Notes: generated from the sequence alone by a model not told the origin. A DNA stretch of 64,000 nucleotides from Staphylococcus debuckii (GCF_003718735.1 NZ_CP033460.1:1178001-1242000); one strand, 5' to 3'. Numbered from the stretch's first letter, positions 1-9,891 are shown. Numbers and translations are program-made.

Positions 1-492
1 ACAGTAAATTTTAATCATTTAATTGATAAATTAGGACTCATTGATTTGTCCGAAATACGAGTTAAGGGTCAGCTTGATGTCAAATCAAATGAAGTTGTTG
101 CAGACATGCATATCACTGGTGAATATACGATGGAAGATGCGCGTACACTAGAACCGGTCAAAGTACCGATTGACGTTGAAACAACTGAAATTTTTGATTT
201 AGAAGGTCATGAATACAGTGACGATGAAGATGATGAAAATGAACATTATCATCTCGCGTTAAGCGGAATGATTGATTTACGTGATATTGCAGAAGAGCTT
301 GTCATCATAGAAAAGCCTATCCGAGCAGTGGCTGATGACAGCAGTATAGATGATATGCTGCAAGGTGGCCAAGGTTGGGATGTTATTGACGAAGACGAAT
401 TAGAACAAAATGAACAAGCAGAGGAAGAAAGTTCTAAGAAAGTCGATCCAAGGCTTCAAAAATTACAACAATTTTATGATGAAAAGCAATAG
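1..492 (+). CDS. DUF177/YceD family protein (5' end outside window)
   Basis: The frame is open from base 1, so this is the C-terminal part of a longer protein (family length about 180 aa). It ends with a very acidic stretch and a basic tail near KKVDPRLQKLQQF. DUF177 proteins (YceD, plant homologues) are linked to 23S rRNA and ribosome assembly. The gene sits directly upstream of rpmF, the usual arrangement in Firmicutes and proteobacteria. A TTG at 46 could be read as a start, but the codons before it (…DKLGLIDL) continue the family sequence, so the true start lies upstream. Confidence 0.85.
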   Translation, partial: TVNFNHLIDKLGLIDLSEIRVKGQLDVKSNEVVADMHITGEYTMEDARTLEPVKVPIDVETTEIFDLEGHEYSDDEDDENEHYHLALSGMIDLRDIAEELVIIEKPIRAVADDSSIDDMLQGGQGWDVIDEDELEQNEQAEEESSKKVDPRLQKLQQFYDEKQ

Positions 493-577
493 AAATTGAT
501 GTACAATAGAGAGTATTGTAATCATCATTTCCAAAGTAACAAAGATTTTGTGTTTGAATTTTAAGGAGGATTAAATC

Positions 578-751
578 ATGGCAGTACCAAAAAGAAGAAC
601 ATCTAAAACTAGAAAAAATAAACGTCGTACGCACTTCAAATTATCAGTGCCAGGTATGACTGAATGCCCTAACTGCGGTGAATACAAATTATCTCACCGT
701 GTATGTAAAAACTGTGGTTCTTACAATGGCGAAGAAGTCGTTTCAAAATAA
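578..751 (+). CDS. rpmF: 50S ribosomal protein L32
   Basis: A 57-residue basic protein beginning [13 protein letters not shown], with the L32 zinc-ribbon cysteines as CPNCG and CKNCG. It is a component of the large ribosomal subunit. A strong AAGGAGG lies 8 bases before the ATG. It follows the DUF177 gene with an 85-base gap and ends at a strong terminator. The length and both CxxC knuckles match the zinc-binding form of L32. Confidence 0.97.
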   Translation: MAVPKRRTSKTRKNKRRTHFKLSVPGMTECPNCGEYKLSHRVCKNCGSYNGEEVVSK

Positions 752-760
752 TGAATGTAT

Positions 761-796
761 AAAATCAGCTGCTTAAATGCGCAGCTGATTTTTTTG
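761..796 (+). terminator. Intrinsic terminator after rpmF
   Basis: A 12-base arm (AAAATCAGCTGC) and its exact complement surround an 8-base loop and are followed by a T-run. Confidence 0.9.
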
Positions 797-888
797 TGCT
801 TTTTTTGTGGGGATATGCCGGTGGATGTGTTGGTTGGACGTGATTTAGGATAGGGAGCGGCGGGATAAGTCTGGTTTGTTTCGTTTTT

Positions 889-1024
889 TAGACACTTCTC
901 AAAAATTAGTGTCTAGATTCATGTGTTTTCTAGACAGTTCTCGGAAAGTAGTGTCTAGATTGAGTGCTTTTCTAGACACTTCACAAAAAGTAGTGTCTAG
1001 ATTATGTGCTTTCTAGACATTTCA
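889..1024. repeat. Tandem 42-bp repeats, TGTCTAG/CTAGACA arms (family 1)
   Basis: Three full units and a shortened one. TGTC arms begin at 910, 952 and 994. Each unit has TGTCTAG, a ~13-base loop, CTAGACA, then a ~15-base spacer ending in AGTAG. The array runs straight into family 2 at 1025. The stretch 797-888 before it holds nothing I recognise. Confidence 0.85.
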
Positions 1025-1155
1025 TGTCCAATGGATAGAGATATTGGCCAAGATTGAGGTCAACGTGTCCAATAAATGGATATATTGGCCAAGATTCGAG
1101 GCAACGTGTCCAATAAACAGATATATCAGTCAAGATAGCGACAAACATGTCCGAT
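1025..1155. repeat. Tandem 41-bp repeats, TGTCCAAT/ATTGGCCA arms (family 2)
   Basis: TGTCC recurs at 1025, 1066, 1107 and 1148, exactly 41 bases apart. The unit is an 8-base arm TGTCCAAT, a 10-base loop, ATTGGCCA, then a 15-base spacer close to AGATTCGAGGCAACG. The third unit has a decayed second arm. Another copy of this family lies at 18561-18591. Confidence 0.88.
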
Positions 1156-1198
1156 ATAACGCGCATCTCATAACGCACGCCACCCGCGGCCCGCCACA

Positions 1199-1362
1199 CC
1201 CACCAATCGAACCACCTCTCCCCATCCCTCCAGCTTTCCAAATCTTTCTTTTCCCAATAGTGTCATCCATCCCCGCGCCATCCGCACGCCGCAAGCACCA
1301 CCCACCAATCGAGCCACTTCTCCCAAATCTTCCTGCACCCCCACAATTCTTTCTTTTCCCAA
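1199..1362. repeat. C-rich degenerate duplication, about 102-105 bp apart
   Basis: Two related segments start with CCCACCAATCGA (1199 and 1301) and end with TCTTTCTTTTCCCAA (1243 and 1348). The strand is strongly C-rich and much higher in GC than its surroundings. ORFs that appear here on both strands are low-complexity and not credible genes. Confidence 0.7.
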
Positions 1363-1416
1363 GTTCGTGAAGCATGATAAAATAGGGTGAAAGTGATGAA
1401 TGAGGAGAGCGGTGCT

Positions 1417-2163
1417 ATGGAGCAGATTACGTCGGCGCAAAATGCGAAGATTAAGCAAGCGAATAAATTGAAGAAGAAGAAGGAACGCGATAAAACGGGT
1501 TTGATTCTAGTGGAAGGGACACATTTGATTGATGAAGCTATTAAGAGTGGCTTAACGATTCAACAGTTGTTTGTGGTAGAAACAGAACGGTTTGCGCCTG
1601 AGTTGGTGGAAGCGGCTGAAGAGCAGTATCAAATTAATTTCAAGGTTGCGGAAGTGTTGTCTGGAACGGTGACACCTCAAGGTATATTTGCGGTGATTGA
1701 AAAGCCGGATGTTTCGAAGCAAGCGGAGGCTTCACAACAAGTGCTATTACTAGATCGTATTCAAGATCCGGGAAATTTGGGCACATTGATCAGAACAGCC
1801 GATGCGGCGGCATTGGATTTAATCGTGATGTCACCTGGGTCAGCGGATCCTTTCCAAGATAAAGTGTTGCGTGCAAGTCAAGGCAGTGTGTTCCATTTGC
1901 CTATTATTTCAAATGATATCAAAGAATTTGTAGAACACTTTGACGGTCCGGTTTACGGCACTGCGTTAGAAGATGCTATCAACTTTAATGATACTGCTGC
2001 ACAAGAAAAGTTCGCTTTATTATTAGGTAATGAAGGCCAAGGTGTCGATCCGGAATTGCTGGAATATACGACTGAGCGCTTAACGATTCCGATGTACGGC
2101 GATGCCGAAAGTTTGAATGTTGCGATAGCTGGCAGTATTTTAATTTATAAATTAAAAGGTTGA
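1417..2163 (+). CDS. SPOUT-class (TrmH/SpoU family) rRNA methyltransferase, YsgA-like
   Basis: A 248-aa 2'-O-ribose RNA methyltransferase of the SpoU family. The N-terminal substrate-binding region (MEQITSAQNAKIK…VEGTHLIDEA) is followed by the SPOUT knot motifs: LLDRIQDPGNLGTLIRTADA (motif 1), LLLGNEGQGVDPELL (motif 2) and IPMYGDAESLNVAIAGSIL (motif 3). I start at the ATG at 1417 because GAGGAG lies 9 bases before it; a GTG at 1387 in frame has no better site. It sits directly upstream of pheST, as ysgA does in Bacillus. The exact target nucleotide cannot be read from the sequence. Confidence 0.93.
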   Translation: MEQITSAQNAKIKQANKLKKKKERDKTGLILVEGTHLIDEAIKSGLTIQQLFVVETERFAPELVEAAEEQYQINFKVAEVLSGTVTPQGIFAVIEKPDVSKQAEASQQVLLLDRIQDPGNLGTLIRTADAAALDLIVMSPGSADPFQDKVLRASQGSVFHLPIISNDIKEFVEHFDGPVYGTALEDAINFNDTAAQEKFALLLGNEGQGVDPELLEYTTERLTIPMYGDAESLNVAIAGSILIYKLKG

Positions 2164-2188
2164 CCGGTAATTTTGGATTACTTATAAT
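2160..2188 (+). promoter_or_regulatory. Promoter of the pheST T-box transcript
   Basis: TTGACC, a 17-base spacer and TATAAT. The -35 box overlaps the stop codon of the preceding methylase gene. Transcription would start near 2195, just before the T-box leader. Confidence 0.8.
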
Positions 2189-2194
2189 AAGATA

Positions 2195-2442
2195 TGATTA
2201 CAAACGCATATGTGCTGATAAAAAGACGTAAACTATAAAAATTGAGTTGAACAGGGAGAATAATCGAGACTGCAAATTATTCCAACTGAATATAGTTTTT
2301 TTCACCTTTTTGGCAACTTAAAGAGATTTAAGTCGGTTAAATACCGTTATAAATTATATAAACAAGTGTATGCGTATGCATAAATTTGGGTGGTACCACG
2401 GAAGACTTCGTCCCATACAAGAGGGGTGAAGTCTTTTTTTAT
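2195..2442 (+). promoter_or_regulatory. T-box leader controlling pheST
   Basis: The T-box core GGGTGGTACCACGG is at 2388-2401. It is followed by the terminator arms AAGACTTC / GAAGTCTT and a seven-T run (to 2440). Stem I lies in 2220-2300. T-box RNAs read uncharged tRNA; here it should be tRNA-Phe, specifier UUC, given the downstream genes. A UUC is present near 2280, but I did not fold the RNA, so that assignment is tentative. Confidence 0.93.
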
Positions 2443-2489
2443 TGGAATAAAAGACCGTTTAAGACCGCAATATCAATAGGAGGGTTAAC

Positions 2490-3548
2490 ATGATCCAAAC
2501 TGAAGAAATGAATCAGTTGAAAGCTGATGCACTTGCTGACGTGACTCAGGCATCTGATGAGAAAGCGCTGCAAGACGTTAAAGTAAAGTATTTAGGGAAA
2601 AAAGGTTCTGTTTCAGGACTGATGAAACAAATGAAAGATTTATCAAATGAAGAAAAGCCGAAATTCGGACAAGCTGTCAATGAGGTTAGACAAGCGATTG
2701 AAGGCGCGATTGCTGACCGCAAAAAGGTATTAGAACAAGAGCGTTTGAACAAGCAGCTTGAAGAAGAAACAATCGATGTGACATTACCAAGCCGTCAAAT
2801 CAAATTAGGCGCAGCACATCCGTTGACGCGTACAATTCAAGAAATTGAAGACTTGTTCTTAGGACTAGGCTTTGAAATCGTGAACGGTTATGAAGTAGAA
2901 CAAGACTACTACAACTTCGAAGCGTTGAATTTACCGAAATCCCACCCAGCGCGTGATATGCAAGACACTTTCTACATCACAGAAGAAACATTAATGCGTA
3001 CGCATACTTCACCAGTACAAGCGAGAACTTTAGAACAACGTAACGGACAAGGACCTGTTAAAATTATTTGTCCTGGTAAAGTATATCGCCGCGACTCAGA
3101 TGATGCGACGCACAGTCACCAATTTACACAAATTGAAGGTTTAGTAGTGGCTGAGAACATTACAATGAGCGACTTGAAAGGAACATTAGAATTATTAGCG
3201 AAAAAACTATTCGGCGAAGACCGCGAAATCCGCTTGCGTCCAAGCTACTTCCCATTCACAGAGCCGTCAGTTGAAGTTGATGTGTCCTGTTTCAAATGCG
3301 GCGGCAAAGGTTGCAACGTCTGCAAACAAACAGGTTGGATTGAAATCTTAGGTGCCGGCATGGTACATCCGAACGTCTTAGAAATGGCAGGATTCGATTC
3401 ATCTCAATACACAGGATTCGCCTTTGGTATGGGACCTGATCGTATTGCGATGTTGAAATACGGTATTGAAGATATTCGTTACTTCTACACTAATGACGTC
3501 CGTTTCCTAGACCAATTTAAAGCTGTTGAAGATAGAGGTGAAGCATAA
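2490..3548 (+). CDS. pheS: Phenylalanyl-tRNA synthetase alpha subunit
   Basis: A 352-aa class II synthetase catalytic subunit that, as an alpha2beta2 enzyme with PheT, charges tRNA-Phe. The N-terminal coiled-coil domain (about 1-90) is followed by the catalytic core. Class II motifs are visible: [12 protein letters not shown] (motif 1 region), [20 protein letters not shown] (motif 2) and [17 protein letters not shown] (motif 3). A zinc-knuckle-like [12 protein letters not shown] lies near residue 268. AGGAGG stands 7 bases before the ATG. The stop overlaps the pheT start (TAATG), consistent with coupled translation. Confidence 0.98.
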   Translation: MIQTEEMNQLKADALADVTQASDEKALQDVKVKYLGKKGSVSGLMKQMKDLSNEEKPKFGQAVNEVRQAIEGAIADRKKVLEQERLNKQLEEETIDVTLPSRQIKLGAAHPLTRTIQEIEDLFLGLGFEIVNGYEVEQDYYNFEALNLPKSHPARDMQDTFYITEETLMRTHTSPVQARTLEQRNGQGPVKIICPGKVYRRDSDDATHSHQFTQIEGLVVAENITMSDLKGTLELLAKKLFGEDREIRLRPSYFPFTEPSVEVDVSCFKCGGKGCNVCKQTGWIEILGAGMVHPNVLEMAGFDSSQYTGFAFGMGPDRIAMLKYGIEDIRYFYTNDVRFLDQFKAVEDRGEA

Positions 3549-5953
3549 TGTTTGTATCAAAAGAATGGTTAGAATCCTTAGTTGCTGTCAATGAACCGAT
3601 TAACGATTTAGCAGAACGCATTACACGTACAGGAATCGAAGTCGACGATATCATTGATTACACAGCAGAAATTAAGAAACTCGTAGTCGGTTATGTGGAA
3701 AGTAAAGAACCGCATCCAAATGCAGATAAATTAAATATTTGCAAAGTCAATATCGGTGAAGCAGAGCCCGTACAAATCGTTTGCGGCGCGCCGAACGTAG
3801 ATGCTGGACAATACGTTATTGTTGCTACAGTCGGCGGTCGTCTGCCAGGCGGAATTAAAATCAAACGCGCGAAATTACGCGGCGAACGTTCAGAAGGCAT
3901 GATCTGTTCATTACAAGAAATCGGTCTCTCAAGCAACGTCGTGCCTAAAGCCTATGAAGACGGAATTTACAACTTCCCGACAGCAGTAGAGCCAGGAACT
4001 AACGCATTAGAAGCCCTCTACTTAAACGACCAAGTGATGGAATTCGACTTGACACCGAACCGTGCTGACGCCTTGAGCATGGTAGGGACAGCATACGAAA
4101 CCTCAGCACTCTATGGCGCACCACTGACATTACCAGAGACACAGCCAGATACGACAGACCTTACTACGGAAAAAGAAATCTCTGTGAAAGTGGAAAACCC
4201 TGAAAAGGTACCTTATTACAGTGCACGCGTCGTGAAAAATGTGCAGATTGCACCATCACCAATGTGGATGCAAGCACGTTTAATGAAAGCGGGCATTCGT
4301 CCGATTAATAATGTAGTCGATATTTCAAACTATGTATTATTAGAATACGGTCAACCACTGCATATGTTCGACCAAGACCACATCGGTTCACAAGAAATTG
4401 TAGTTCGCCAAGCTAAAGCAGGTGAACAAATGACAACACTTGACGATACGGAACGTGAATTAAAAGATTCTGATATCGTCATTACTAACGGTCAAGCACC
4501 TATCGCGCTTGGCGGTGTCATGGGCGGTGATTTCTCAGAAGTAACTGAACAAACGCAAAATGTAGTCGTAGAAGGTGCTATTTTCGACCCAGTCAGCATT
4601 CGTCATACTTCACGTCGTTTGAACTTGCGCAGTGAATCATCCAGCCGCTTCGAAAAAGGTATTGCCACTGAATTCGTAGACCAAGCCGTAGACCGTGCTT
4701 GCTATTTATTAGAACATTATGCCAATGGTGAAGTTTCAGAAGGACGCGCAGCAGCAGGAGATTTAGGCGAATTTATCACACCTGTGGAAATTACAGTAGA
4801 TAAAATTAATGGCACAATTGGTTCTGAAATGACCGTTGAAGATATCGTGCAATCATTTGAACAATTAGGGTTCAAAACAGAAAATCAAGACGGTAATTTA
4901 ACTGTGCATGTTCCTTCACGTCGTAAAGATATTAAAATTAAAGAAGACTTGATTGAAGAAGTAGCACGTATTTATGGTTATGATGAAATTCCATCGACAT
5001 TACCTGTATTTGAAGATGTAACGAGCGGCCAATTAACGGATCGCCAAGCTAAGACACGAATTGTTAAACGTACTATCGAAGGTGCAGGCTTAAGCGAAGC
5101 GATTACGTATTCCTTGATTTCTAAAGCGCGTGCTAAAGAATTTTCAGTGAGCGACCGTCCGAACATTGAATTATTGATGCCGATGAGTGAAGCACATGCC
5201 GTTTTACGTCAAAGCCTACTGCCACACTTAATTGATGCTGCAGCTTATAATGTGGCACGTAAAAATGATAATGTCTTCTTATACGAAATCGGCCGTGTCT
5301 TCTTTGCGAATGGCGAAGGCGAATTACCCGATGAAGTAGAATACTTGAGTGGTATTATGACAGGTGAATACAGCGGTAACACTTGGCAAGGTAAGAAAGA
5401 AAACGCAGACTTCTATCTTGCAAAAGGTGTGATTGATGCAGTAGCTGAAAAATTAGCGCTAAACTTTGAATACGAAGCTGCCGAGATGGACGGTTTACAT
5501 CCTGGCCGTACAGCAAATGTCTTGTTAGATGGCGAGATTATCGGGTTCATCGGTGAATTGCATCCGCAATTGGCTGCAGACAATGACTTGAAACAACGTA
5601 CGTATGTATTTGAATTGAATTACGATAAAATCATGAATGTTTCAGTAGGTTACGTTAACTACGAAGCGATTCCAAAATATCCAGGTGTGACACGTGATAT
5701 CGCATTAGAAGTAGATACAGACGTGTCTGCTGCAGAATTAATCCAAACTATTAAAGAACACGGACACAATATCTTGCAAGATGCCCAAGTATTTGACGTC
5801 TATGAAGGTGAACATATGGAAGCAGGCAAGAAATCAGTAGCCATCCGTATTGCTTATCTAGATAGAGAAAATACTTTAACAGATGAACAAGTAACAACTG
5901 TACATGATGAAATTGTAGCAGCCTTGACTGCACAAGGTGCTGTAATCAGATAA
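3548..5953 (+). CDS. pheT: Phenylalanyl-tRNA synthetase beta subunit
   Basis: An 801-aa beta subunit, the normal bacterial length. Domain order: N-terminal OB-fold tRNA-binding domain (about 40-155, VGYVESKEPHPNADKLNICKV), B3/B4 editing domain, B5 domain (about 400-475), the pseudo-catalytic class II core, and a C-terminal ferredoxin-fold anticodon-binding domain (about 708-801, YPGVTRDIALEVD). It edits mischarged Tyr-tRNA-Phe. Its ATG overlaps the pheS stop by one base. The two genes form one operon under the T-box. Confidence 0.98.
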   Translation: MFVSKEWLESLVAVNEPINDLAERITRTGIEVDDIIDYTAEIKKLVVGYVESKEPHPNADKLNICKVNIGEAEPVQIVCGAPNVDAGQYVIVATVGGRLPGGIKIKRAKLRGERSEGMICSLQEIGLSSNVVPKAYEDGIYNFPTAVEPGTNALEALYLNDQVMEFDLTPNRADALSMVGTAYETSALYGAPLTLPETQPDTTDLTTEKEISVKVENPEKVPYYSARVVKNVQIAPSPMWMQARLMKAGIRPINNVVDISNYVLLEYGQPLHMFDQDHIGSQEIVVRQAKAGEQMTTLDDTERELKDSDIVITNGQAPIALGGVMGGDFSEVTEQTQNVVVEGAIFDPVSIRHTSRRLNLRSESSSRFEKGIATEFVDQAVDRACYLLEHYANGEVSEGRAAAGDLGEFITPVEITVDKINGTIGSEMTVEDIVQSFEQLGFKTENQDGNLTVHVPSRRKDIKIKEDLIEEVARIYGYDEIPSTLPVFEDVTSGQLTDRQAKTRIVKRTIEGAGLSEAITYSLISKARAKEFSVSDRPNIELLMPMSEAHAVLRQSLLPHLIDAAAYNVARKNDNVFLYEIGRVFFANGEGELPDEVEYLSGIMTGEYSGNTWQGKKENADFYLAKGVIDAVAEKLALNFEYEAAEMDGLHPGRTANVLLDGEIIGFIGELHPQLAADNDLKQRTYVFELNYDKIMNVSVGYVNYEAIPKYPGVTRDIALEVDTDVSAAELIQTIKEHGHNILQDAQVFDVYEGEHMEAGKKSVAIRIAYLDRENTLTDEQVTTVHDEIVAALTAQGAVIR

Positions 5954-5966
5954 AACGATAAATAAT

Positions 5967-6025
5967 AAAAAACGCTTCCTTCACTAGAGTGCGCAAACAT
6001 TCTAGAGAGGGAAGCGGTTTTTTTG
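5967..6025. terminator. Bidirectional terminator between pheT and rnhC
   Basis: A long hairpin with outer arms AAACGCTTCC / GGAAGCGGTTT, flanked by an A-run on the left and a T-run on the right, so it can serve both convergent genes. Confidence 0.85.
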
Positions 6026-6029
6026 CTAT

Positions 6030-6971
6030 TTAATGCTTTTTCTCATATAAAGCCAATGCTTTATCGCGATTTTTAAAATGTGCTTTCGAAATCGCGTCTA
6101 ATTTAGCGATGCCGTATTGTTCAATCAGCTTTGCGGCAAATAAATCCACTTTATTGCTGGCACCTTTCGGAACAGTAGTGTGCAAATCACGTCCGATGTG
6201 ATCCATGTGTTTCACAAAGGCGTAACGCGAAATAATACTTGCTGCTGCTATAGCAATAGATTTAGATTCGCCCTTAGTTTCAAAGTGCGTTTTGTCAGGG
6301 TGAGGAAGCGGGGAAAGCGCATAATTTTGGTAGACGCCTCGTACTGCAAATTGGTCGATAACGATATAATCTAACGGTTCGTTATTCTGGTCAATTTTAT
6401 TGACGACATTTTGAATCGCTTGATTATGCAGGACGGCTTTCATTTTCACTTGCGACCAGCCCTTACGTTGCTGTTCGTTATATTTAACGTTGTTCATCGT
6501 CAACAGAGAATGTGGAATAAAGGTAATGATTTGTTCAGCAATTTCCACAATCTTTGCATCAGTTAACTTTTTAGAATCATCTACACCTAATGTTTCTAAA
6601 ATTTCAGCATTTTTCTTAGACACGTAAGCGGCACAAACGGTTAATGGTCCGAAGTAATCGCCGCTTCCGGCCTCATCGCTGCCAATACAATTCGCTTGAT
6701 TAAAAGGATAACTCTGCTTAGTCGCAGTAGTTTTTTTAGCGGATGCTTTGCCGGAAACACTTGCATCCTTGTTGCCTAGCAATTGTTGGGCTGCGGTTTC
6801 GGCTTGGTTGCCTTGAAACATCACCTTGCCGGAATTATAAATATTGATAGTTGTGCCTTGATACTTCGTGCGTGCACGCATCCCAGGCGGTAAACTATCT
6901 GTTGAGAACTTTGTTTTCTCCATTAAGTGCTTTATTTCTGTTTCGGTTAATTTAAATACGGCATTTGCCAT
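6030..6971 (-). CDS. rnhC: Ribonuclease HIII
   Basis: A 313-aa type 2 RNase H that cleaves RNA in RNA-DNA hybrids. The N-terminal TBP-like substrate-binding domain (about 1-80) distinguishes HIII from HII. The catalytic domain begins at [16 protein letters not shown], with the D-E-G metal-binding set, followed by VDDSKKL and YIVIDQFA. It is encoded opposite to its neighbours, between pheT and zapA, as in Bacillus and other staphylococci. Confidence 0.96.
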   Translation of the reverse strand: MANAVFKLTETEIKHLMEKTKFSTDSLPPGMRARTKYQGTTINIYNSGKVMFQGNQAETAAQQLLGNKDASVSGKASAKKTTATKQSYPFNQANCIGSDEAGSGDYFGPLTVCAAYVSKKNAEILETLGVDDSKKLTDAKIVEIAEQIITFIPHSLLTMNNVKYNEQQRKGWSQVKMKAVLHNQAIQNVVNKIDQNNEPLDYIVIDQFAVRGVYQNYALSPLPHPDKTHFETKGESKSIAIAAASIISRYAFVKHMDHIGRDLHTTVPKGASNKVDLFAAKLIEQYGIAKLDAISKAHFKNRDKALALYEKKH

Positions 6972-7089
6972 GATGAGACTCCTTGCTTATAAAAAATAAT
7001 TTAAATCCATTTTACTACATTGCAATATGAATACCAATTTCCTTAGATTACAATTCGTTTAAGTTATGTTGTAAAAAGACAATCACTAC

Positions 7090-7118
7090 TTACATATTAA
7101 ATATGACTCGTGTATAAT
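7090..7118 (+). promoter_or_regulatory. Promoter for zapA-cvpA and downstream genes
   Basis: TTACAT, 17 bases, TATAAT. It implies a ~140-base 5' untranslated leader before zapA. I see no known riboswitch in that leader. Confidence 0.6.
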
Positions 7119-7262
7119 GGGTCGTGATGACGAGCAGAAACATTTCTTCGATAAGAAGTCAAATTTAAAGAGAAAATCAATCTGCTGAAAAATAATAGCA
7201 ACCAGTTAGATGGATGGATTGCTGAACAGAATTTATAATTTACGCTAGATAGGAGTTATCAT

Positions 7263-7529
7263 ATGGGCGAATTTAAAAATAGAATCAACGTAACGATTAA
7301 TAATAAAAATTATACGATAGTGGGCGAAGATAATCCTGAGCATATTCGTTATGTCGCGCATTTAGTCGATGAAAAAATTCAAGATCTCGGGCGTAAAAGT
7401 GCCGGATTGGATACTACACGCAAAGCAGTGTTGACTGCTGTGAATATTATGCATGAAAAAGTATTATTGGAAGAAGAAAATCGTCGTTTGACACATGAAT
7501 TGAATCGCTTAAAAAATCAAGAACATTAG
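7263..7529 (+). CDS. zapA: Cell division protein ZapA
   Basis: An 88-aa FtsZ-ring-associated protein. The N-terminal half has the ZapA globular fold (NRINVTINNKNYTIVGEDNPEHIRYVAHLVDEKI) and the C-terminal third is a coiled coil (MHEKVLLEEENRRLTHELNRL) used for dimerisation and cross-linking of FtsZ filaments. TAGGAG lies 7 bases before the ATG. The gene is 9 bases upstream of the CvpA-family gene, as in B. subtilis. Confidence 0.92.
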   Translation: MGEFKNRINVTINNKNYTIVGEDNPEHIRYVAHLVDEKIQDLGRKSAGLDTTRKAVLTAVNIMHEKVLLEEENRRLTHELNRLKNQEH

Positions 7530-7538
7530 GTTCTGCCG

Positions 7539-8060
7539 ATGATTTTAAATTTTATTATCTTTTTTGTCTTTTTAATTATTGCTGCGATGGGCTTTCGCAG
7601 AGGAATATGGTTGAGTGCCTTGCATTTCCTTGCAACGTTAGCTTCTTTGTTTATCGCAGCACGTTTCTATCACCCGATTGCAGAACGACTCGAATTATTC
7701 TTGCCGTTTCCTAAAACACAAGCAGCACTAACCCATTATTACATTGAATACTCTGATATACATTTGCGATTTGAAGCGATAGCAGCATTTATTTTCATCT
7801 TTATTATCAGCAAGTTTATTTTATATCTTATTTTGACGGTATTTGATAAAATGACGTATATCAATAACCTGACGCTATTCAGCCGAATTGCCGGAGTGAT
7901 TCTGAGCTTTGTGAGTTCGACTGCCGTGTTGCTGCCGGTATTATATATGTGCAGTCTCTATCCGAGCGTCTGGATACAAAGTCAGTTTGCACATTCAATC
8001 ATTGCGCAGCTGATTTTGTTCCACACCCCATATTTATCAACACTGATAATGGCATTATAA
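7539..8060 (+). CDS. CvpA family membrane protein (YshB-like)
   Basis: A 173-aa integral membrane protein with about four hydrophobic segments (near 2-22, 24-44, 80-103 and 118-140). CvpA was named for colicin V production; in Firmicutes the role of this zapA neighbour is not established. It is cotranscribed with zapA (9-base gap) and precedes polX. The start ATG follows a weak site overlapping the zapA stop, so translation is probably coupled. Confidence 0.85.
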   Translation: MILNFIIFFVFLIIAAMGFRRGIWLSALHFLATLASLFIAARFYHPIAERLELFLPFPKTQAALTHYYIEYSDIHLRFEAIAAFIFIFIISKFILYLILTVFDKMTYINNLTLFSRIAGVILSFVSSTAVLLPVLYMCSLYPSVWIQSQFAHSIIAQLILFHTPYLSTLIMAL

Positions 8061-8166
8061 TTTCATTTTTTAAAGGAAGAAACTAAGAGGAGGCGCCGCT
8101 TTTCGTACATCAATTTTTGATAGCCGAACTGCTTTTTGTCTCTCTTTTTAATTGGAGTGAAAAAAT

Positions 8167-9891
8167 ATGAGTCAGAAGATAACTAAGAAAGATGTTGTCG
8201 GTTTATTAGAGAAAATCGCAACTTACATGGAACTTAATGGTGAAAATACCTTTAAAGTTTCTGCCTATCGTAAAGCAGCGCAAAGTTTAGAAGCAGATGA
8301 GCGTACCTTAGATGAAATTGATGATGTTACAGATTTAAAGGGCATCGGTAAAGGTGTCGGGGAAGTTATCAATGAATATTTAGCGACTGGCCAGTCTGAA
8401 ACTTTAGAAGCCTTGGAAAAAGAAGTGCCTGCAGGATTAGTGCCCTTATTAAAAATTCAAGGTCTAGGCAGTAAAAAAATTGCCAAGTTATATAAAGAAC
8501 TCGGGATCACGAATAAAGAAGCATTACAAGAAGCTTGTGAAAAGAAACAAGTCAGTGCGTTAAGTGGTTTCGGTAAAAAGACAGAAGAGAATATTTTGGC
8601 AGGCGTCAAAGCGCTAAGTGAACGTAAAACACATTTTCCAATTCATCTTCTTATCAAATTAAATAATGAAATTGAAGCTTATTTGACGACGGTAGAAGGC
8701 ATTGATAAATTCCATGTTGCCGGCAGTTTCCGCCGTGTTAAAGAAATGAGTAAAGATTTAGATTATATTATCAGCTCAACAGAACCTGAAAAGGTCCAAA
8801 AAGCATTGCTTGATATTCCTCATAAAGTGAAAGATGTCGCAGTCGGATTGACTAAAGTATCTGTCGAAGTAGAATTTGACGATGAAATTATTGAAATCGA
8901 CTTCCGGATTATTGAGCCGGCAGCTTATTATCATACACTGCAACATTTTACAGGTTCTAAAGATCATAATATTCGTATCCGTCAACTGGCCAAAGAACGT
9001 GATGAAAAGGTCAGTGAATATGGCATTGAACAAGCGGACGGCACTTTATTGCAATTTGACAGTGAAGCTGCTATTTATGAACACTTCGGCAGACCGTGGA
9101 TTGCACCGCCTATGCGTGTAGACGGTTCAGAATTTGATCGTGATTTATCTGACATCATTACGTTAGATGATATTAAAGGTGATGTGCATATGCATACCAC
9201 AATGAGTGACGGTGCCTTCAGTTTGAGAGAAATGGTTGAAGCCAATATTGCTAAAGGCTACGAATATATGGTAGTAACAGATCATTCACGCAGTTTGAGA
9301 GTAGCACACGGGCTAGATATCGACCGTTTATTACGTCAAAATGCTGAAATTAAAAAGCTGAATGCAGAATATGATGAAATAGATATTTATTCTGGAACTG
9401 AAATGGATATTTTAGCAGACGGTACACTGGATTATCCAGACGAGATATTAGCGCAGTTGGATTATGTTATTGCTTCTATCCACCAAAGCTTCGGCCAAAC
9501 AGAAGAAGAAATTATGCACCGTTTAGAGTCTGCATGCCGCAATCCTTATGTACGTCATATTGCACATCCGACAGGCCGCGTGATCGGACGCCGACCAGGT
9601 TATAAAGTTAATCTGCCACGCTTATTTGACTTGGCACGTGAAACGGATACCATTTTAGAAATCAATGCTAGTCCACAACGTTTGGATTTAAGTGCAGAAG
9701 TGTTAAGACCCGTGCATGATATTATGGTAACGATTAATACAGATGCCCACCATATTGATAATTTAGAATTGATGAAATACGGTGTAGCTACTGCTCAAAA
9801 AGCCTTTATCAATAAAGATAGAGTCTTAAATACGATGAGTCGCGCAGACTTTAAATCGTTTATTGAAAATAATAAAAAACTACAGAAATAG
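8167..9891 (+). CDS. polX: DNA polymerase/3'-5' exonuclease PolX
   Basis: A 574-aa family X DNA polymerase for gap filling in base-excision repair. N-terminal helix-hairpin-helix 8-kDa domain (KITKKDVVGLLEKIATYMEL), HhH repeats (DLKGIGKGVGEVI, LLKIQGLGSKKI), palm with AGSFRRVKEMSKDLDYI, and a C-terminal PHP domain from about 335 (GDVHMHTTMSDGAFSL, VTDHSRS, INTDAHH) that carries the Mn-dependent exonuclease activity. The length matches Bacillus PolX (570 aa). mutS2 follows after 9 bases. Confidence 0.96.
   Translation: MSQKITKKDVVGLLEKIATYMELNGENTFKVSAYRKAAQSLEADERTLDEIDDVTDLKGIGKGVGEVINEYLATGQSETLEALEKEVPAGLVPLLKIQGLGSKKIAKLYKELGITNKEALQEACEKKQVSALSGFGKKTEENILAGVKALSERKTHFPIHLLIKLNNEIEAYLTTVEGIDKFHVAGSFRRVKEMSKDLDYIISSTEPEKVQKALLDIPHKVKDVAVGLTKVSVEVEFDDEIIEIDFRIIEPAAYYHTLQHFTGSKDHNIRIRQLAKERDEKVSEYGIEQADGTLLQFDSEAAIYEHFGRPWIAPPMRVDGSEFDRDLSDIITLDDIKGDVHMHTTMSDGAFSLREMVEANIAKGYEYMVVTDHSRSLRVAHGLDIDRLLRQNAEIKKLNAEYDEIDIYSGTEMDILADGTLDYPDEILAQLDYVIASIHQSFGQTEEEIMHRLESACRNPYVRHIAHPTGRVIGRRPGYKVNLPRLFDLARETDTILEINASPQRLDLSAEVLRPVHDIMVTINTDAHHIDNLELMKYGVATAQKAFINKDRVLNTMSRADFKSFIENNKKLQK

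Noticed and set aside
889..1155. CRISPR array
   Set aside because: Units are 41-42 bp including the 'spacer', spacers are alike, and no cas genes occur nearby. It is a tandem repeat.
1002..1458. Antisense and sense ORFs of 79-108 aa over the repeat/C-rich region
   Set aside because: Low-complexity translations of repeats and C-runs in several frames at once, with no ribosome sites.
7120..7262. Riboswitch or T-box in the zapA leader
   Set aside because: No T-box core, no terminator and no known aptamer consensus; treated as a plain leader.
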